Positions 32,813 to 43,859 of a DNA stretch of 64,000 nt are shown here, piece after piece; positions within the stretch are counted from its first letter, which is position 1; each line of letters begins with the position of its first letter. The stretch comes from Bathynomus jamesi (taxonomy: Eukaryota; Arthropoda; Malacostraca; Isopoda; Cirolanidae). The stretch spans positions 997,001-1,061,000 of the forward strand of contig JAJOZX010000922.1 of the NCBI GenBank assembly GCA_023014485.1, read 5' to 3'. The notes beneath the pieces were generated by a model. That model made no database searches, was not told where the DNA came from, and was given only the letters and a program-made list of their open reading frames with translations. A program made the translations under genes and the position numbers.

Positions 32813-33094
32813 GGGTGCCAGGGAAAATTTTGTGAAAGTTTATTTTTCTTTCAACTATCCTAGCAGTAGTAGAAAACTGGATAGAAAAGTAGAAGGCTCT
32901 CTCTCCACCCTCCGCTCCCTCCCTGCCAGAGGCAGGTACGGAAAAAGGTTGAAGAAAATACCTTGACCCTGGAAAAGTAGCCAAGGAAATTTTACAGGAA
33001 AGTGGAAAATATATAAATAGCTCTATATTTAGCTTGCTCACAGAGACACCGAGCAAGCGAACTCCTGCAGAGTTTTCTGAGGTTTTAATCTTAA
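32813..33094. other. Unassigned spacer
   Basis: No feature recognised. Confidence 0.35.
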
Positions 33095-33235
33095 ACTATG
33101 TGTGTGTTCAGTACTTTGTCTAGCCTATTTTTAAACAGATTTACACTTTGACTGGAAACAACCTCTGAGGGAAGTTGGTTCTAGATATTAACTATTTTAT
33201 AGGAAAAGAAATTTCCGCAGACTGAGGTCCTAAAT
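33095..33235 (-). mobile_element. CR1 3' remnant of a different subfamily
   Basis: This stretch aligns, with many differences, to the next ~130 bp (aacaacctctgagggaagttgg versus aactgttcacaacttccgaa-ggtaacctg). It reads on the minus strand as another CR1 C-terminal LP-[ST]EVV-like end. Two CR1 3' ends therefore lie head to tail. Confidence 0.55.
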
Positions 33236-33247
33236 GTCTCTACACAC

Positions 33248-35990
33248 TCAAATAGTGTGCAAGATTTCGTCTAACCTTTTCTTGAACTGATCCACAGAGG
33301 AACTGTTCACAACTTCCGAAGGTAACCTGTTCCATGTGTCACAGATCTTATACGTAAAGTAATTCCCACACACACTAGTCCTAAACCGTTTCAAATCCAA
33401 CTTCCAACCATTGTTGCGAGTTGGGTTATCATTTAAACTAAACATACTTCTAAAATCGACATCGTTGAACCCTCGTAAGAGCTTGAAAACCTCGATCAGT
33501 TGACCGCGCAGCCTCCGAGTTTCAAGCGAAAACAAGTTCAGGGCGCGTAACCGTCGATTGTAGCCCATATGCCTAACGGAAGGGATTAACTTTGTGGCCC
33601 TCGCCTGCACTCGCTCCAGCCTCTCAATATCTTTCCTGAGGGTGGGCGACCAGAACTGCACAGCATACTCCAGGTACGGCCGAACAAGGGAATTGTACAG
33701 TGAGAGCACAATCTCCTTGTTCCGAAACTGAAATTGCCTCCTGATATAACCCAATAGTTTCGGGGCTTTCTTTTCCACCTCTACACACTGTTTCGTAAAC
33801 TTAAGGTCGCTGCTAATTAGCACACCCAGTCCTTTTCTAAATCAGTCACCTCGATATTACTGCCCAACATCGAGTAGTCCGACTTGGGATTGGCGTAGCC
33901 AATGTGCATCACTTTGCATTTACCCAAGTTAAACGGCATTTGCCATTTTTCGGACCACTCTCCTATCCTACCTAGGTCCGCACGCAGTTCCTCGATCGCT
34001 TCGGGCGTCCCAACATTGGCCCCAAGCTTGGTGTCATCAGCGAATTTGGCGATCCGACTGACGATGCCACCGTCGATATCATTTATGTAAATGGTAAACA
34101 ACAGCGGCCCCAAACGGAACCCTGAGGAACCCCACTAGTGACCGAGGCCCAACCCGAACTAGCCCCTTTAATTACCACCCTCTGCCGCCTATTCCTCAGC
34201 CAGTTTTCAATCCACCTACCTATTTCCCCACCGATACCCAGCGCGCGCACTTTCGCCATTAGCCGGCGGTGAGGTACCTTATCAAAGGCTTTCTGAAAGT
34301 CGATATAAAGTATATCAATCGCCCTACTCTTATCGTACTCACTCAACATGACGTGGAAAAACTCGAGCAAGTTGGTGAGACAACACTATGCCGTGTAAAC
34401 CCATGTTGGGAGTCCCCAAGCAGCTTGTAGGAATCCAAATGGTCAACGATTCTATCAGCTATTATCCTTTCTAATAATTTACCTACAACTGAAGTGAGAC
34501 TAATAGGACGATAGTTCCCTGGACTTTCGTGATCCCCTTTCTTAAAGATAGGGGTCACGTTGGCCTCCCTCCAGTCACCAGGCACCTGGCCCATCACCAA
34601 CGATTTGTTGAAGACTGTAGCCAGGTGGGGAGCCACCTGGTCGCGCACTTCTCGCAAAACACTGGGGAGAAACTGGTCTGGCCCAGGAGCCTTAAACGCG
34701 CTGTTTGTCTATTCTATGAGCAACGACTGTCGCGGTACATCTAACACTATCCAGGCCAGCACCTTCGTGCCTCACAGCTGGCTCGGGGATGACGCGGGTA
34801 TCCTCCCTGGTGAACACTCCCGCAAAGTACTCATTAAGCACATTAGCGATGTCCGCGTCGGAGGTCCGCAGACGCCGCTTCCCTCCTTTAAAGGACCTAT
34901 CATGCTTCTAATGGGCTTTCTACTATTAACATAACTGAAGAACTCCTTAGGGTTCCCCTTGCAGAGGCTTGCCACCCGTAGTTCTTCGTTACGTTTCGCT
35001 AGCCTAACCTTCGCCTTCACTTCCCTACACAGGCGGACATACGCTTCAGTGTTCTCGTGGGAACGATTGGCCTTCGCCCTCCTATACGCTACTTTCCTAT
35101 TTCGGATAGCCGAAGCGATGCCACGATTGAACCACTTAGGCTGCGTTGAAGCAGGGGTGACCGGTTTTGAGGGTATGGCAGCAGACTGCAGCACCATAAA
35201 CTCATCCCGGAATGCACTCCACACTCCCTCAACATCGCCGCCAACCTCTAACCCCATCTCTCCTACGCTATCCCTGAGGCTAACAAAGTTCGCCCGCCGG
35301 AGATCGAGCTTACTGCCTCTCGAGTTACTACGCTTCACCCGAGGGACGCACACACGGAACCTAATAAGACCGTGATCACTCCCCCCAACGATTCGTCAAC
35401 GGTGAGGCCAGTGACGAGGTTGTCTTCGGTCGTGAATACTAAGTCTAGAACGCTTTCGCCTCGTGTAGGCTCGTTGACCCACTGAGTGAGGAAGTTCTCA
35501 TCAGCAAAGTCAACTAGCCTCCTCCCTTCAGCATCGGCAGTCCTCTTTTCCCACTTTATGCCGCGACAGTTGAAGTCTCCTAAAACTACACACACCCTAT
35601 CCCTAGCAGGCTACTGAGTTCGGTGTACAGGGCTGTATCGTCCTCGAGGAGGAGATGCGGAGGTCTGTACACCAAGATTAACCTATAGTTCGTCCCTCCC
35701 ACGTTCAGATCGACGCCAAGCAGCTCCCGTTCCAACCGGAACTGGCAGTCAACCGGACTCAACGTGTCTCTGACGTATATTAGTACCCCACCCCCCTCCC
35801 CACGGGTGCGGTCTTTGCGAAACATTCTATACCCGGGAATTTCGAACTCCCCAACGTAGTCCCTACGATCAGTATGAATCCAGGACTCGGTGATAGCAAC
35901 GATATCCTGGTATTCTGATGCTAAGAGCGCCCGTAGCTCGCAAAACTTATTCCTAATTGACCTAGCATTAAAAGCATTGCACGGAGGGAG
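33248..35990 (-). pseudogene. CR1 ORF2: endonuclease and reverse transcriptase, frameshifted
   Basis: Endonuclease: GEGGGVLIYVRDTLS and LILVYRPPH (35825-35586), VVLGDFNCRGIKWE (catalytic GDFN, 35590-35540), then LDLVFTTEDNLV and an SDH-like region near 35370. RT: VTPIFKKGDHESPGNYRPISL, then ILYIDFQKAFDKVPHRRLM, SGVPQGSV, LLFTIYINDI and SRIAKFADDTKLGANV with the catalytic FADD (34060-34030). C-terminal: YLEYAVQFWSP, RVQARATKLIPSVRHMG and WNRLPSEVVNSSSV. The protein is intact in six large pieces with single-base frame changes near 35590, 35345, 34700, 34360, 34100 and 33820. Confidence 0.9.
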
Positions 35991-36011
35991 CCTTCCCTAT
36001 TCTGACCGCCC

Positions 36012-37310
36012 CTAGCACGACCCGTTTCCCGAACAGCCAGGGCTGTCGGGAGTTGAAGAGCCCCTCACTAACGAGGGGGCAACTTCCGCAGGAGACTGAG
36101 CCCCCTCCAACGTAGGAGGAGGGTCACCCACCTGTACTTCGACGCACCCTTCAGTTGAAGGTATGTCCGCCACCGGCTCATCCTCATCTCTCCCCGGTGG
36201 GGGCCCATCATCTCTCCCCGGACTCGACCTCACCATTCTGTATAGGTGCCGGTCGAGCAGCGCGCCTAGCACACCTTTACCCTTGTTATTGAGGTGGACA
36301 CCATCCCTCTGGTAAAGGTCCCACCTACCCGAAAATGCATCGAAGGGGTCAATAAACTTCACGCCCAGCGGAACGCACAAGTCTTGTACCCTCTCATTGA
36401 TGCCAATGACCTTACTGAGCGCGTGGTCACTGACATTCATTCGCGGTAAAATACCCATTACCATTCCCCTGTCTGTCTTCAGTTTTAGATCATCCGCAAG
36501 AGACATGATCTCGGTGATGATCCCTTCAGTAAGACCTACCCCACCGCCTTTGAGGAGCAGGTCATTGCCACCAGCGTGGACAACGATCGCAGTCCTCCGA
36601 CTAGCCACGCGCACCTTCTCTACCTCCTTCCTTAAGTGCGCCGTTCCCCACCCAGGTAAGCACCTTACCTTCCTCCCCCCGGTTTGCTGAAGCAAAGTAC
36701 TTCTCCTGGCCCCTGATCTGCGAGTCCCCAATCAAAACGGTGTCTTCCTCCTTCGAGTACAGGAGACTAAAGCGGTTAGAGGTCTTGACAGGGGCAACTG
36801 GGGTCTCAGGCTTCGGCTTCGCAGCCTTCTTGCCCGAGACCTTTCGAAACCCGTCGCCACCCATACACGCAGTTACACCACCCGACCCACCCCGACAGGT
36901 AGCTACATCCTTCGGTTTCTTTGGGCCATCAGCAGGCCCCTTCCCACCCTTTTTCTTCATTGGCCCCTGCCCACCCTTCTCTATCGATCCCTTCCCACCC
37001 TTCTGTATCAGCCCCTTCTTTGAGCCCTCCCTTTGTTCTAGATATTTAATCTTACAGTTTGAATCTGCTGGTGTGTTTTTAATTTGATCTTGTCCACTGG
37101 GTTGGATTTCCAGTGCTACGACCGTAGCTTCAAGCTTTTTTACTAATTCCTTTAGCTCTTTAACTTCCTTTTCGTGGTTGTCTCAAGTTTACAAAACAAA
37201 CATACACTAAGGGATGTGATATCGTTGATACTACCCTCTGGGAAGTCTACGCACCAATGATTAACTTTACATTTAAAGCATTCTGCTTTCAATTTAGCTG
37301 GCCCTGCCAT
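36012..37310 (-). pseudogene. CR1 ORF1 with SGNH-hydrolase domain, copy 3
   Basis: Start at 37310. The N-terminus has C-x2-C ... C-x2-C (CFKCKVNHWCVDF, then CLFCKLE), like copy 1, followed by a Gly/Pro/Lys-rich linker. Esterase block I is TVLIGDSQIRGQ (Ser nucleophile), block III is VHAGGNDLL, and block V is QRDGVHLNNKG with Asp and His. The SGNH catalytic set is therefore present. A frameshift near 37180 and another near 36670 break the frame. A Pro-rich C-terminus ends at 36012. The esterase is LINE-encoded, not a host enzyme. Confidence 0.88.
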
Positions 37311-37430
37311 ATTTTCTCTTTTTTGTTTTGTTTTTTCTGAATACTCTGAATAAGATAAAGCGTTCTAGCAATGAAAACTATCCAAAAACGTTATGACCAA
37401 TATATAAAAAAGGGGGGGGGTGAATATATA

Positions 37431-37515
37431 TATATGCTGCAAACCCACAAAGAAAAGAGAGAGGAGAGAGAGAGAGGAGAGAGAGAGATAGAGAGAGAGA
37501 GATAGAGAGAGACTA
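37431..37515. repeat. Penelope-end scrap and (GA)n microsatellite
   Basis: gctgcaaacccacaaagaaa is shared with the 41069 hairpin; a broken GA run follows. Confidence 0.75.
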
Positions 37516-37742
37516 GTGTGTAGTAATGCTTTTATTTGTGTCACTCTCGTAATCGAACTTGTTGCCACTTCGCCACTGAAGGCCTCAAATGACATCTCTG
37601 GAACATCTTCCACTTTTGGTCTCTCCCTTCTAATTAAGTGACGATTAAATTCATTAAATCATTCTACAGCTACACTCATCAACACCATATAAAAAATCAA
37701 ATACTCGATTCTCTAAAAAATCTAATATATAGAGTATAGACC

Positions 37743-37745
<3 letters not shown>

Positions 37746-37819
<74 letters not shown>
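37746..37819. repeat. (TA)n microsatellite, 74 bp
   Basis: Pure TA run into which the next element inserted. Confidence 0.95.
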
Positions 37820-37823
<4 letters not shown>

Positions 37824-38214
37824 GTCCCGTAAGTCTGGAACCAAAGGGCAAAATGATAAAAACGGCAATAAAAACGCCGAAGAGACTTTTGGGAACTGTT
37901 TGTGAAATGAGTGAGGATGGTAGCGGCTGTCATCGTCGGTGGATGTCCTCGGAGGTCCACTGCGTGGTTTATCTCCTGTGGATCCCGTTTCCCTGAACTT
38001 TGCTACAAGTTTGCTGACACAGCTGTGTGTTATCGGCGCGCGGTCCGGATGCAATCTGTTAAATTCCTCAGCGACCTCCCTCTGACTCCGATTTCCTACG
38101 AGCAGAATTACCTGGATGCGTTCTTCCTTACTCAAAGACATCATGGGCACTTGCATAAACGGAAAAACATGAGTTACTTATTTTACCCTATGGTTCCAGA
38201 CTTATGGGACACTC
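37820..38214 (-). mobile_element. mariner, internally deleted (~395 bp)
   Basis: Ends GGGTGTCCCGTAAGTCTGGA and its complement TCCAGACTTATGGGACAC. Both sides are TA-rich. Minus-strand Met at 38156 starts an HTH region: SLSKEERIQVILLVGNRSQR, then SHSCVSKLVAKFRETGS-like and KPRSGPPRTST. This is the N-terminal DNA-binding part of a mariner transposase. The catalytic domain is deleted. Confidence 0.82.
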
Positions 38215-38233
38215 ATATACAATATATATATAT

Positions 38234-39359
38234 TAGTGATGTAGCGGATGTCATTTTTTTCACATCCGCGGATGCGGATGCGGATGAGGATGTTTGATTT
38301 CAACATCCGCGGATGCGGATATAAAATAATATCAAGCATCTAACTAATATAGAAATCAATTAGTGAATTCGTCTGCAAATAAATTCGTTATATTTTGTTG
38401 AGTTTCAGCCACAATTAGAAACCATAATTGTGTTACCAGGATGCGGGACGTGAACCCAACTCAAATGCACCCCACCGACCTCTTTCCCCAACCTCCACCC
38501 TTATAGAAAGAGATCTTTAATTAGCTTGATAACTATTTATATTAAGTTTAAAGTTTTATTAGGCATATTTATAAATGAGTAATTAAAATAAAGTAAACTA
38601 AGATGTTCATCGTTTAATGTTCAAACTTAATTATAGGAAGGTTATGCTTAAGGAACATTAATTTTTCTGCCTTTTCTGCTGCCAGTCTGTTTCTCTTTTC
38701 ATCATATTTAATCCAGCACTGCTAAATAATCTCTCGCTTGGTACGTTTGTTGGAGGACAGGCTAAATGTTTCCTTGCAAGTTTACTCAAGTATGGATAGA
38801 TATTCTGCGTATTTTTCCACCAACTAATAGGATTGTCACATGCAGCCAGGCGTTTTTTCTTAGTGATAGCTCTCGATCATTTTTACTACATCTTTTGACA
38901 TCGCGTAGGTCTCGTCATTGCTGCTTGACTCAAGAAACTGAGAGACAGATTCTGTGATAGATTTGCTTGTTGAAGGTGTTGGTTCTGTCACTGAAACTTT
39001 TATTCTTTTGGTGGGTGGCGAAGCGACAGATTCAAGAGATTGAAGCTCTTCAACTGCTTTGCCAAGTGATAATTTAACTCGTTCTAATGTACTAGGTGAA
39101 AATAACTTAGCTTTGTAACGTGGATCTAAGTAGGTTGCAAGAGAGTAACTTCATACAAGAACAGCCTCTCGTCTTGTCGCTTGCATCACTTTTGCGCACA
39201 ATGAACTAGTTCTATTAATATAGTAGAATTTGATAATTTCCGCTTATTAATGACATTTTATCTCAACGGTCCACATCCGCAGTCCAAAGTGCGGATGCGG
39301 GTGCGAGAAAATGTGCGGATGTTCCGCGGATGCGGATGCGGATGTGACCTACATCACTA
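38234..39359 (-). mobile_element. BED-type hAT, internally deleted (~1.1 kb)
   Basis: TIRs TAGTGATGTAG... and ...CTACATCACTA, with subterminal ATCCGCGGATGCGGATGCGG words at both ends. The TIR start is the same as in the 13.1-kb hAT. On the minus strand 38960-38640 encodes the C-terminal hAT block: WWKNTQNIYPYLSKLARKHL, then ACPPTNVPSERLFSSAG with the catalytic Glu. The N-terminus and D1/D2 are mostly missing. Confidence 0.85.
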
Positions 39360-39380
39360 ATATATTAATATATATATTAT

Positions 39381-39411
<31 letters not shown>

Positions 39412-39418
39412 ATATATA
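39360..39418. repeat. (TA)n microsatellite
   Basis: Broken TA run between two transposons. Confidence 0.95.
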
Positions 39419-40321
39419 CAGGGCGTCCCAAAAAAAATGTGTATACACACTTTAACAGCTGATAGCTCAATTGATGTTTCTTTCTTTCCAAGTTAAACCC
39501 ATTAGAATTAATAATGGCAGTCAGACTAAGCTTTGAACAAAGGAATTCATTCTAAAATGCTACTGGAAGTGTGAAAACGCAGTTGAAGTGCAAAGACAGT
39601 TTAGGAGGGAGTTTCAAACAGATCCACCAACGCGACTTACCATCACTCGAATTAGAGATAAGTTTGAAGCCGATGGAACTGTTCAGAATGTCCACAAGAA
39701 GCGTTCCGGAAGACCACGGACATCGACAAGCCCCACAAGCAAGAAAGAGTACTGGAAACGTATCACCAAAGTCCAAGAAAATCTGTGCGGCAAGCGAGTC
39801 GTGAGGTAGGAATTTCAGAATCGTCTGTCCAACGCATTTTGAAGCGCTGTCAATGGAAAAGTTACATTCCAAGATTAGTCCATGCTATTAATGAAGATGA
39901 TCCGGACCGAAGAGTGGTATTGCGAGTGGTACTTGGCACGATGTGGATGTGGATTGGACGAAGGGGTTTCGTAGAATACCCTCCGCGTTCACCAGACCTC
40001 ACACCACTAGACTTTTTTTTATGGGGATACTTAAAAGACAAAGTCTACGCTATAAAACCTGCAACAGTCGCTGAATTGAGAGCAGCCATTGAACGAGAAT
40101 GCACAAAAACCAAACGAAATGTTTCGTGATGTTTGCGATTCCATTGCTTTGCGTTATCAGCAGTGCCTGGACCAGAACGGACGTCAGTTTGAAAACAGGC
40201 GTTGACAAAACAATTAAATAATGTCTGTAGATTCTATTACATTTTGAAAATGAAATGTATTTTAATAAACACTGCCTTTATAATTATTTAAAGTGTGTAT
40301 ACATTGTTTTGGGACGCCCTG
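39419..40321 (+). mobile_element. mariner, partly deleted, 903 bp
   Basis: TIRs CAGGGCGTCCCAAAA... and its complement, flanked by TA on both sides. Coding traces: VQRQFRREFQTDPPTRLTI and [18 protein letters not shown] (HTH), [15 protein letters not shown], then a jump to [20 protein letters not shown] (third acid). The region with the first two catalytic Asp is deleted and the frame is broken. The N-terminal helix resembles the DUF4817-type HTH found in some mariners. Confidence 0.87.
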
Positions 40322-40568
40322 TATATATATATATATATATTCAAACCGTTTACTTTAATAACAAATACCAGGAAATAAAAAGTTTATTAAAAAGATTCCC
40401 ATACACGTGCAAGGTGCTTCAACGTTTTGTTCAGCAAACTGAACAAAATATATCGGGTGATTTTTTTAAACATCCGACACTTGAAAAAATTTGTATATTT
40501 TTATTAACTAAAATAAAAACAAAAGTTTTACTGTGCCTTCTCTACACATGGGGGAATTAGTCCCCTAG

Positions 40569-40800
40569 CTAGTGCAAATCATATTCTATGTGATGTCTTC
40601 TCGGCTCATTAACTTTTCGCACACCAACAATAAACTTTTGCACTACTCTCAACAGAGTATCTGTTGAAATCGGAGAAGTTTCTTGTTCATTTGATGCTTT
40701 CATTTCTTTTACTGTGTGTGGTTTCTGTTCAAACATTTTATCTTTTAAATAACCCAACAGAAAAAGTCAAGTGTTTAGATCTGGTGATGTTGTGGTCATG
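40569..40800 (-). pseudogene. mariner transposase C-terminal scrap
   Basis: Minus-strand SPDLN-like, then LGYLKDKMFEQKPHTVKEMK and a tail similar to DDxD-type mariners. No TIR assigned. Confidence 0.6.
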
Positions 40801-40852
40801 ATATTCCTTTATCATAAAGGATGTTCAAAAACCCGATATTATATATATATAC

Positions 40853-40988
40853 TCTAAGGTGGAGTGACAAGCTGTAGCTGTGTAAGTCACTTGCTTACTC
40901 CTACAAATTTGCTTCATATCTTTTTTTAATTTTGGGGGAGCCAAAATATGATGTATATTGCACACACCACACACACACACACTATATA
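40853..40988. repeat. Left flank arm of an inverted repeat around the 41-46 kb element
   Basis: The sequence gctgtagctgtgtaagtcac, then gcttcatatctttttttaat and aaaatatgatgtatatt, recurs inverted at 46442-46577. The first 20 bp (ctaaggtggagtgacaagct) are the 3' tail of the tRNA SINE. Confidence 0.85.
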
Positions 40989-41068
40989 CAGGGTGGCCAA
41001 AAAGTCAGGCACCATGGGACTATACATTTTCAATGCATATATATATATATATATAATATATATATATG

Positions 41069-41164
41069 CTGCAAACCCACAAAGAAAAAGAAAAACGATT
41101 CCAAGGCCTTTCGTGTATTCAGAGCATTGAAAATCGTTTTTCTTTTTTCTTGTGGGTTTGCAGC
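41069..41164. repeat. Hairpin with a hammerhead-like core
   Basis: Arms gctgcaaacccacaaagaaa and its complement, which ends ttgtgggtttgcagc. On the minus strand the loop side reads CTGAATACACGAAAGGCCTTG, similar in layout to the hammerhead-like core at 32.3 kb (CGAAAGSSCTTG). Confidence 0.6.
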
Positions 41165-41201
41165 ATTCATTCATTTCACGTGTTTAATTGTGAAACTCAT
41201 C

Positions 41202-41202
<1 letters not shown>

Positions 41203-41256
<54 letters not shown>
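41203..41256. repeat. (TA)n microsatellite
   Basis: TA run at the left border of the hAT-like element. Confidence 0.95.
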
Positions 41257-41258
<2 letters not shown>

Positions 41259-41660
41259 GGGTGATGCACAAATCATGACCATCGTGGATATTTAGGGATA
41301 CCCCCTCATTTGTTCCAATTTGTCACAAAAACACCCTGTGAGAAATTCCAGGTCAAACAAATAACATCCAGAGGTCGCGCCCGCCAATTGAAAATTTGAA
41401 AATTACAAAAAATTAGAGTAAAATCAAATTTTTTGAATTTGTTCTTATTTTTGTTGCAGGTTTGTTGCAGGTTTGTTACAGGTTGCAGGTTTTGTGCAGG
41501 TTTGCTGCAGGCAGAGTGGTAGGTGATGTGTATATGAGCAAACAGCAAACAGCGTTCAAGGAAATCGGTATCGCAGTGTGCTTGTGGCAGTGTCCGGGAG
41601 AGGTGCTATATCAGTGAGTCTCTCCGCCTCAATTTCTCTTCTATTTCCTGTATCTTAATT

Positions 41661-42712
41661 GTGATGAAAATGAGATCAAGAAGCTCAACAGATATCTGGC
41701 TGATCGGTCAACAAATAGATAAATTGAATCAAAGTAAGCTCCCATCAAAGAAAGAAGTAATTTCCTTATTCATGAATTATAAACATGTCAAGAATGAAAC
41801 CGTCAGAGAAGCATTAACTTCAACCGTTAATGATGTATTGGAAGTGTGGCAGAGAGCAGGAATACCAACACCCAGAAATGTAATGTTGTGAAGAAATTAA
41901 ATAAACTGTATGATGAGTGGCAAGGGCTGAAGAAGAGCAAAGGAAAAAAATTGAAGTTTTCAATAGAGAAAGAGAATACATGGAAAAAAATTGGATGGAC
42001 TCTTTGATATTGCGCATGCAAATGCTAACGAGTTAATAACTATCGAAGAAGATAGAGAGTTTCTACGGCTACAAAGGGAAGGTCGAAAGGGTAAAATGAT
42101 GGCAGTTGATAAGGATGAAGAAAAACGTCGAAAGGAAGCTGCGAAGAGACATGAAAAAATGGATAAGAAAAGGTTACGTGAATCAAGTGCATTTGATGAA
42201 ACAGTTGTTCTTGCAAGCAGCAGCAGTTCCTGCATCGATTCACCTGCATCGATTCACCTGCATCTACGGAAGAAGAAGTAGATCTGGAATAGCCCTAAAC
42301 ATCCAAAAGAGGCCTTCCAAGAAAAAAATTCAAGATTATGAATGAAAATCTGCTTTCCTCATTGGATGTTGCTAAGATCAGCGACCGATCAGCCTCTTTA
42401 ATAATTATTCCAACAATCGCAAATGTTGGAAAAGATCCAGAGAATTACAATGTTAGCTACTCATCGATTCGCAGGGCAAGACAGATATCAAGAAAGAAGT
42501 TCAGTGAAAACTTGAAAGAAGAATTTCAAGCTGACAAACCCTTGATTGTTCATTGGGATGGCAAACTCCTCGAAGACATTACTGGGAATGAGGTTGTTGA
42601 TCGGTTGCCAGTCCTAATCTCTGGCAGTGGAGGATCAACTGCTTGGAGTGCCAAAAATAGATCATGGCACAGGAAAGGATACTGCAAATGCAGTACATCA
42701 GGCGATCATTGA
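41661..42712 (+). pseudogene. N-terminal half of the clade 1 hAT-like transposase, frame-broken
   Basis: Pieces: 41661-41891 (KLNQSKLPSKKEVISLFMNY, an LPT-DV-type N-terminal domain), 41880-41990 in another frame (NKLYDEWQGLKKSKGKK), 41991-42281 (FDIAHANANELITIEEDREFL, then a Lys/Arg-rich helix), and 42338-42712 (LLSSLDVAKISDRSASLIII, then LIVHWDGKLLEDITG and DRLPVLISGSGG). HWDGK is the presumed first catalytic Asp (42550-42570). Frame changes near 41885, 41985, 42285 and 42632 link the pieces. They could be indels or introns; I favour indels. Confidence 0.75.
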
Positions 42713-43859
42713 TTGGAATCTAATAGATAAGGTAAAAGGCATGTGTTTCGATACAACTGCATCGAACACAGGTCGTAAAAACGGAGCTTGTGTCCTAATT
42801 GAACAGAAAATGGAGAAAGATTTGTTGTGGTGTCCTTGTCGACACCATATCCTTGAAATCATGTTGGAAGCAGTGGAATCCCCTGCATTACAGGCTTCAT
42901 CAGGCCCTGACATTCAGTTATTCAAAAGATTCAAAACAAACTGGAATAAGATTAATCTAACTTCATACGATAAATTAGAAAATTATCCACAAAAGGAAAA
43001 AGAGGAAATCATCATTGCAGCAAGAAAAATCAATGAAGATCAACCTCGCGACGATTACAGAGAGTTATTGGAACTGACAATCATCTTGCTTGGCGGTACT
43101 CCAACGACTGGAATAAAATTCAGGAAGCCTGGGGCTTATCATAGAGCCCGTTGGATGGCGAAAGTCATTTATTCGATGAAAATCTTTATGTTCAAAAGTC
43201 AGTTCAAAATAACAGCAATAGAAGAAAGAAATCTAAAAGAAATTTGTTGGTTTTCTGTTTCAATTTATATTAAGCATTGGTTTTCAGCACCCTGCGCAGC
43301 AAGTGCTCCACAAAATGATCTGAGTCTTCTCAAGAATCTTCACAGCTACAAAAGCACAAATGAACAACTAGCAAATGCTGCTTTAGAAAAATTCAAGAAT
43401 CATTTGTGGTTTATCTCAGAAGAGTTGATCGCATTGGCTTTCTTTGATGATAAAATCAGCTTTGACACCAAAAGAAAAATGAAGGAGGCTCTTACAAAAT
43501 CTTCGGAGCCAGATCCTCCAAAGAAGACACAAATAGACATCAAAACTATTGACAATAAGCAGCTTGAAGATTTTGTAACTGCTAACACAAAGTCCTTCTT
43601 CAGTATACTCGGATTGTCTTCAACGTTCTTGAGCAAACCAGTAGAAGATTGGCTTCTCGATGAGAGTTATTGGGTTGCAAAGAACGTAGTGAATCACATG
43701 AAAGTTGTTAATGATATTGCTGAAAGAGGAGTGAAATTGATTGAAGATTATAATAAATTAATTACCAATGATGAACAACAGAAGCAATATCTACTGCAAG
43801 TTGTATCAAATTATCGGAAGAAGCTTCCGGACAAAACTAAGAAAAACTCGTATCTTTGA
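42627..43859 (+). CDS. Clade 1 hAT-like transposase, catalytic half (410 codons open)
   Basis: Longest informative frame in the window. Residues 38-49 GMCFDTTASNTG hold the presumed second catalytic Asp (D42). Residues 67-80 give the C/H helix LWCPCRHHILEIML. SSGPD is at 91-95, and AYHRARWMAKVIYS (RW motif) is at about 170-183. A helical insertion domain follows, and residues 360-377 VVNDIAERGVKLIEDYNK hold the presumed third acid (E366). The order D, C/H, RW, then ERxxxL resembles the hAT RNase-H-like fold with its insertion domain. The listed Met is only the first in frame; the true protein starts upstream across a frameshift near 42632. Family function unproven. Confidence 0.8.
   Translation: MEDQLLGVPKIDHGTGKDTANAVHQAIIDWNLIDKVKGMCFDTTASNTGRKNGACVLIEQKMEKDLLWCPCRHHILEIMLEAVESPALQASSGPDIQLFKRFKTNWNKINLTSYDKLENYPQKEKEEIIIAARKINEDQPRDDYRELLELTIILLGGTPTTGIKFRKPGAYHRARWMAKVIYSMKIFMFKSQFKITAIEERNLKEICWFSVSIYIKHWFSAPCAASAPQNDLSLLKNLHSYKSTNEQLANAALEKFKNHLWFISEELIALAFFDDKISFDTKRKMKEALTKSSEPDPPKKTQIDIKTIDNKQLEDFVTANTKSFFSILGLSSTFLSKPVEDWLLDESYWVAKNVVNHMKVVNDIAERGVKLIEDYNKLITNDEQQKQYLLQVVSNYRKKLPDKTKKNSYL

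Larger units (their letters stand above)
33236..37330 (-). mobile_element. CR1-like LINE, copy 3, nearly full length
   Basis: Minus-strand order: ORF1 (37310 to 36012), endonuclease (about 35990 to 35335), linker (35353-34772), RT (34657-33817) and the C-terminal region (33823-33248). It differs from copies 1 and 2, so it is another subfamily. It is GC-richer than its surroundings and lightly damaged, suggesting a recent insertion. I could not define its exact 3' tail. Confidence 0.9.

Noticed and set aside
33902..36690. Plus-strand frames overlapping the CR1 at 33.2-37.3 kb
   Set aside because: They are antisense shadows of the LINE ORFs.
36012..36960. Stand-alone GDSL/SGNH esterase gene
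   Set aside because: It is followed by CR1 endonuclease and RT and preceded by the CR1 CxxC region, so it is LINE ORF1.
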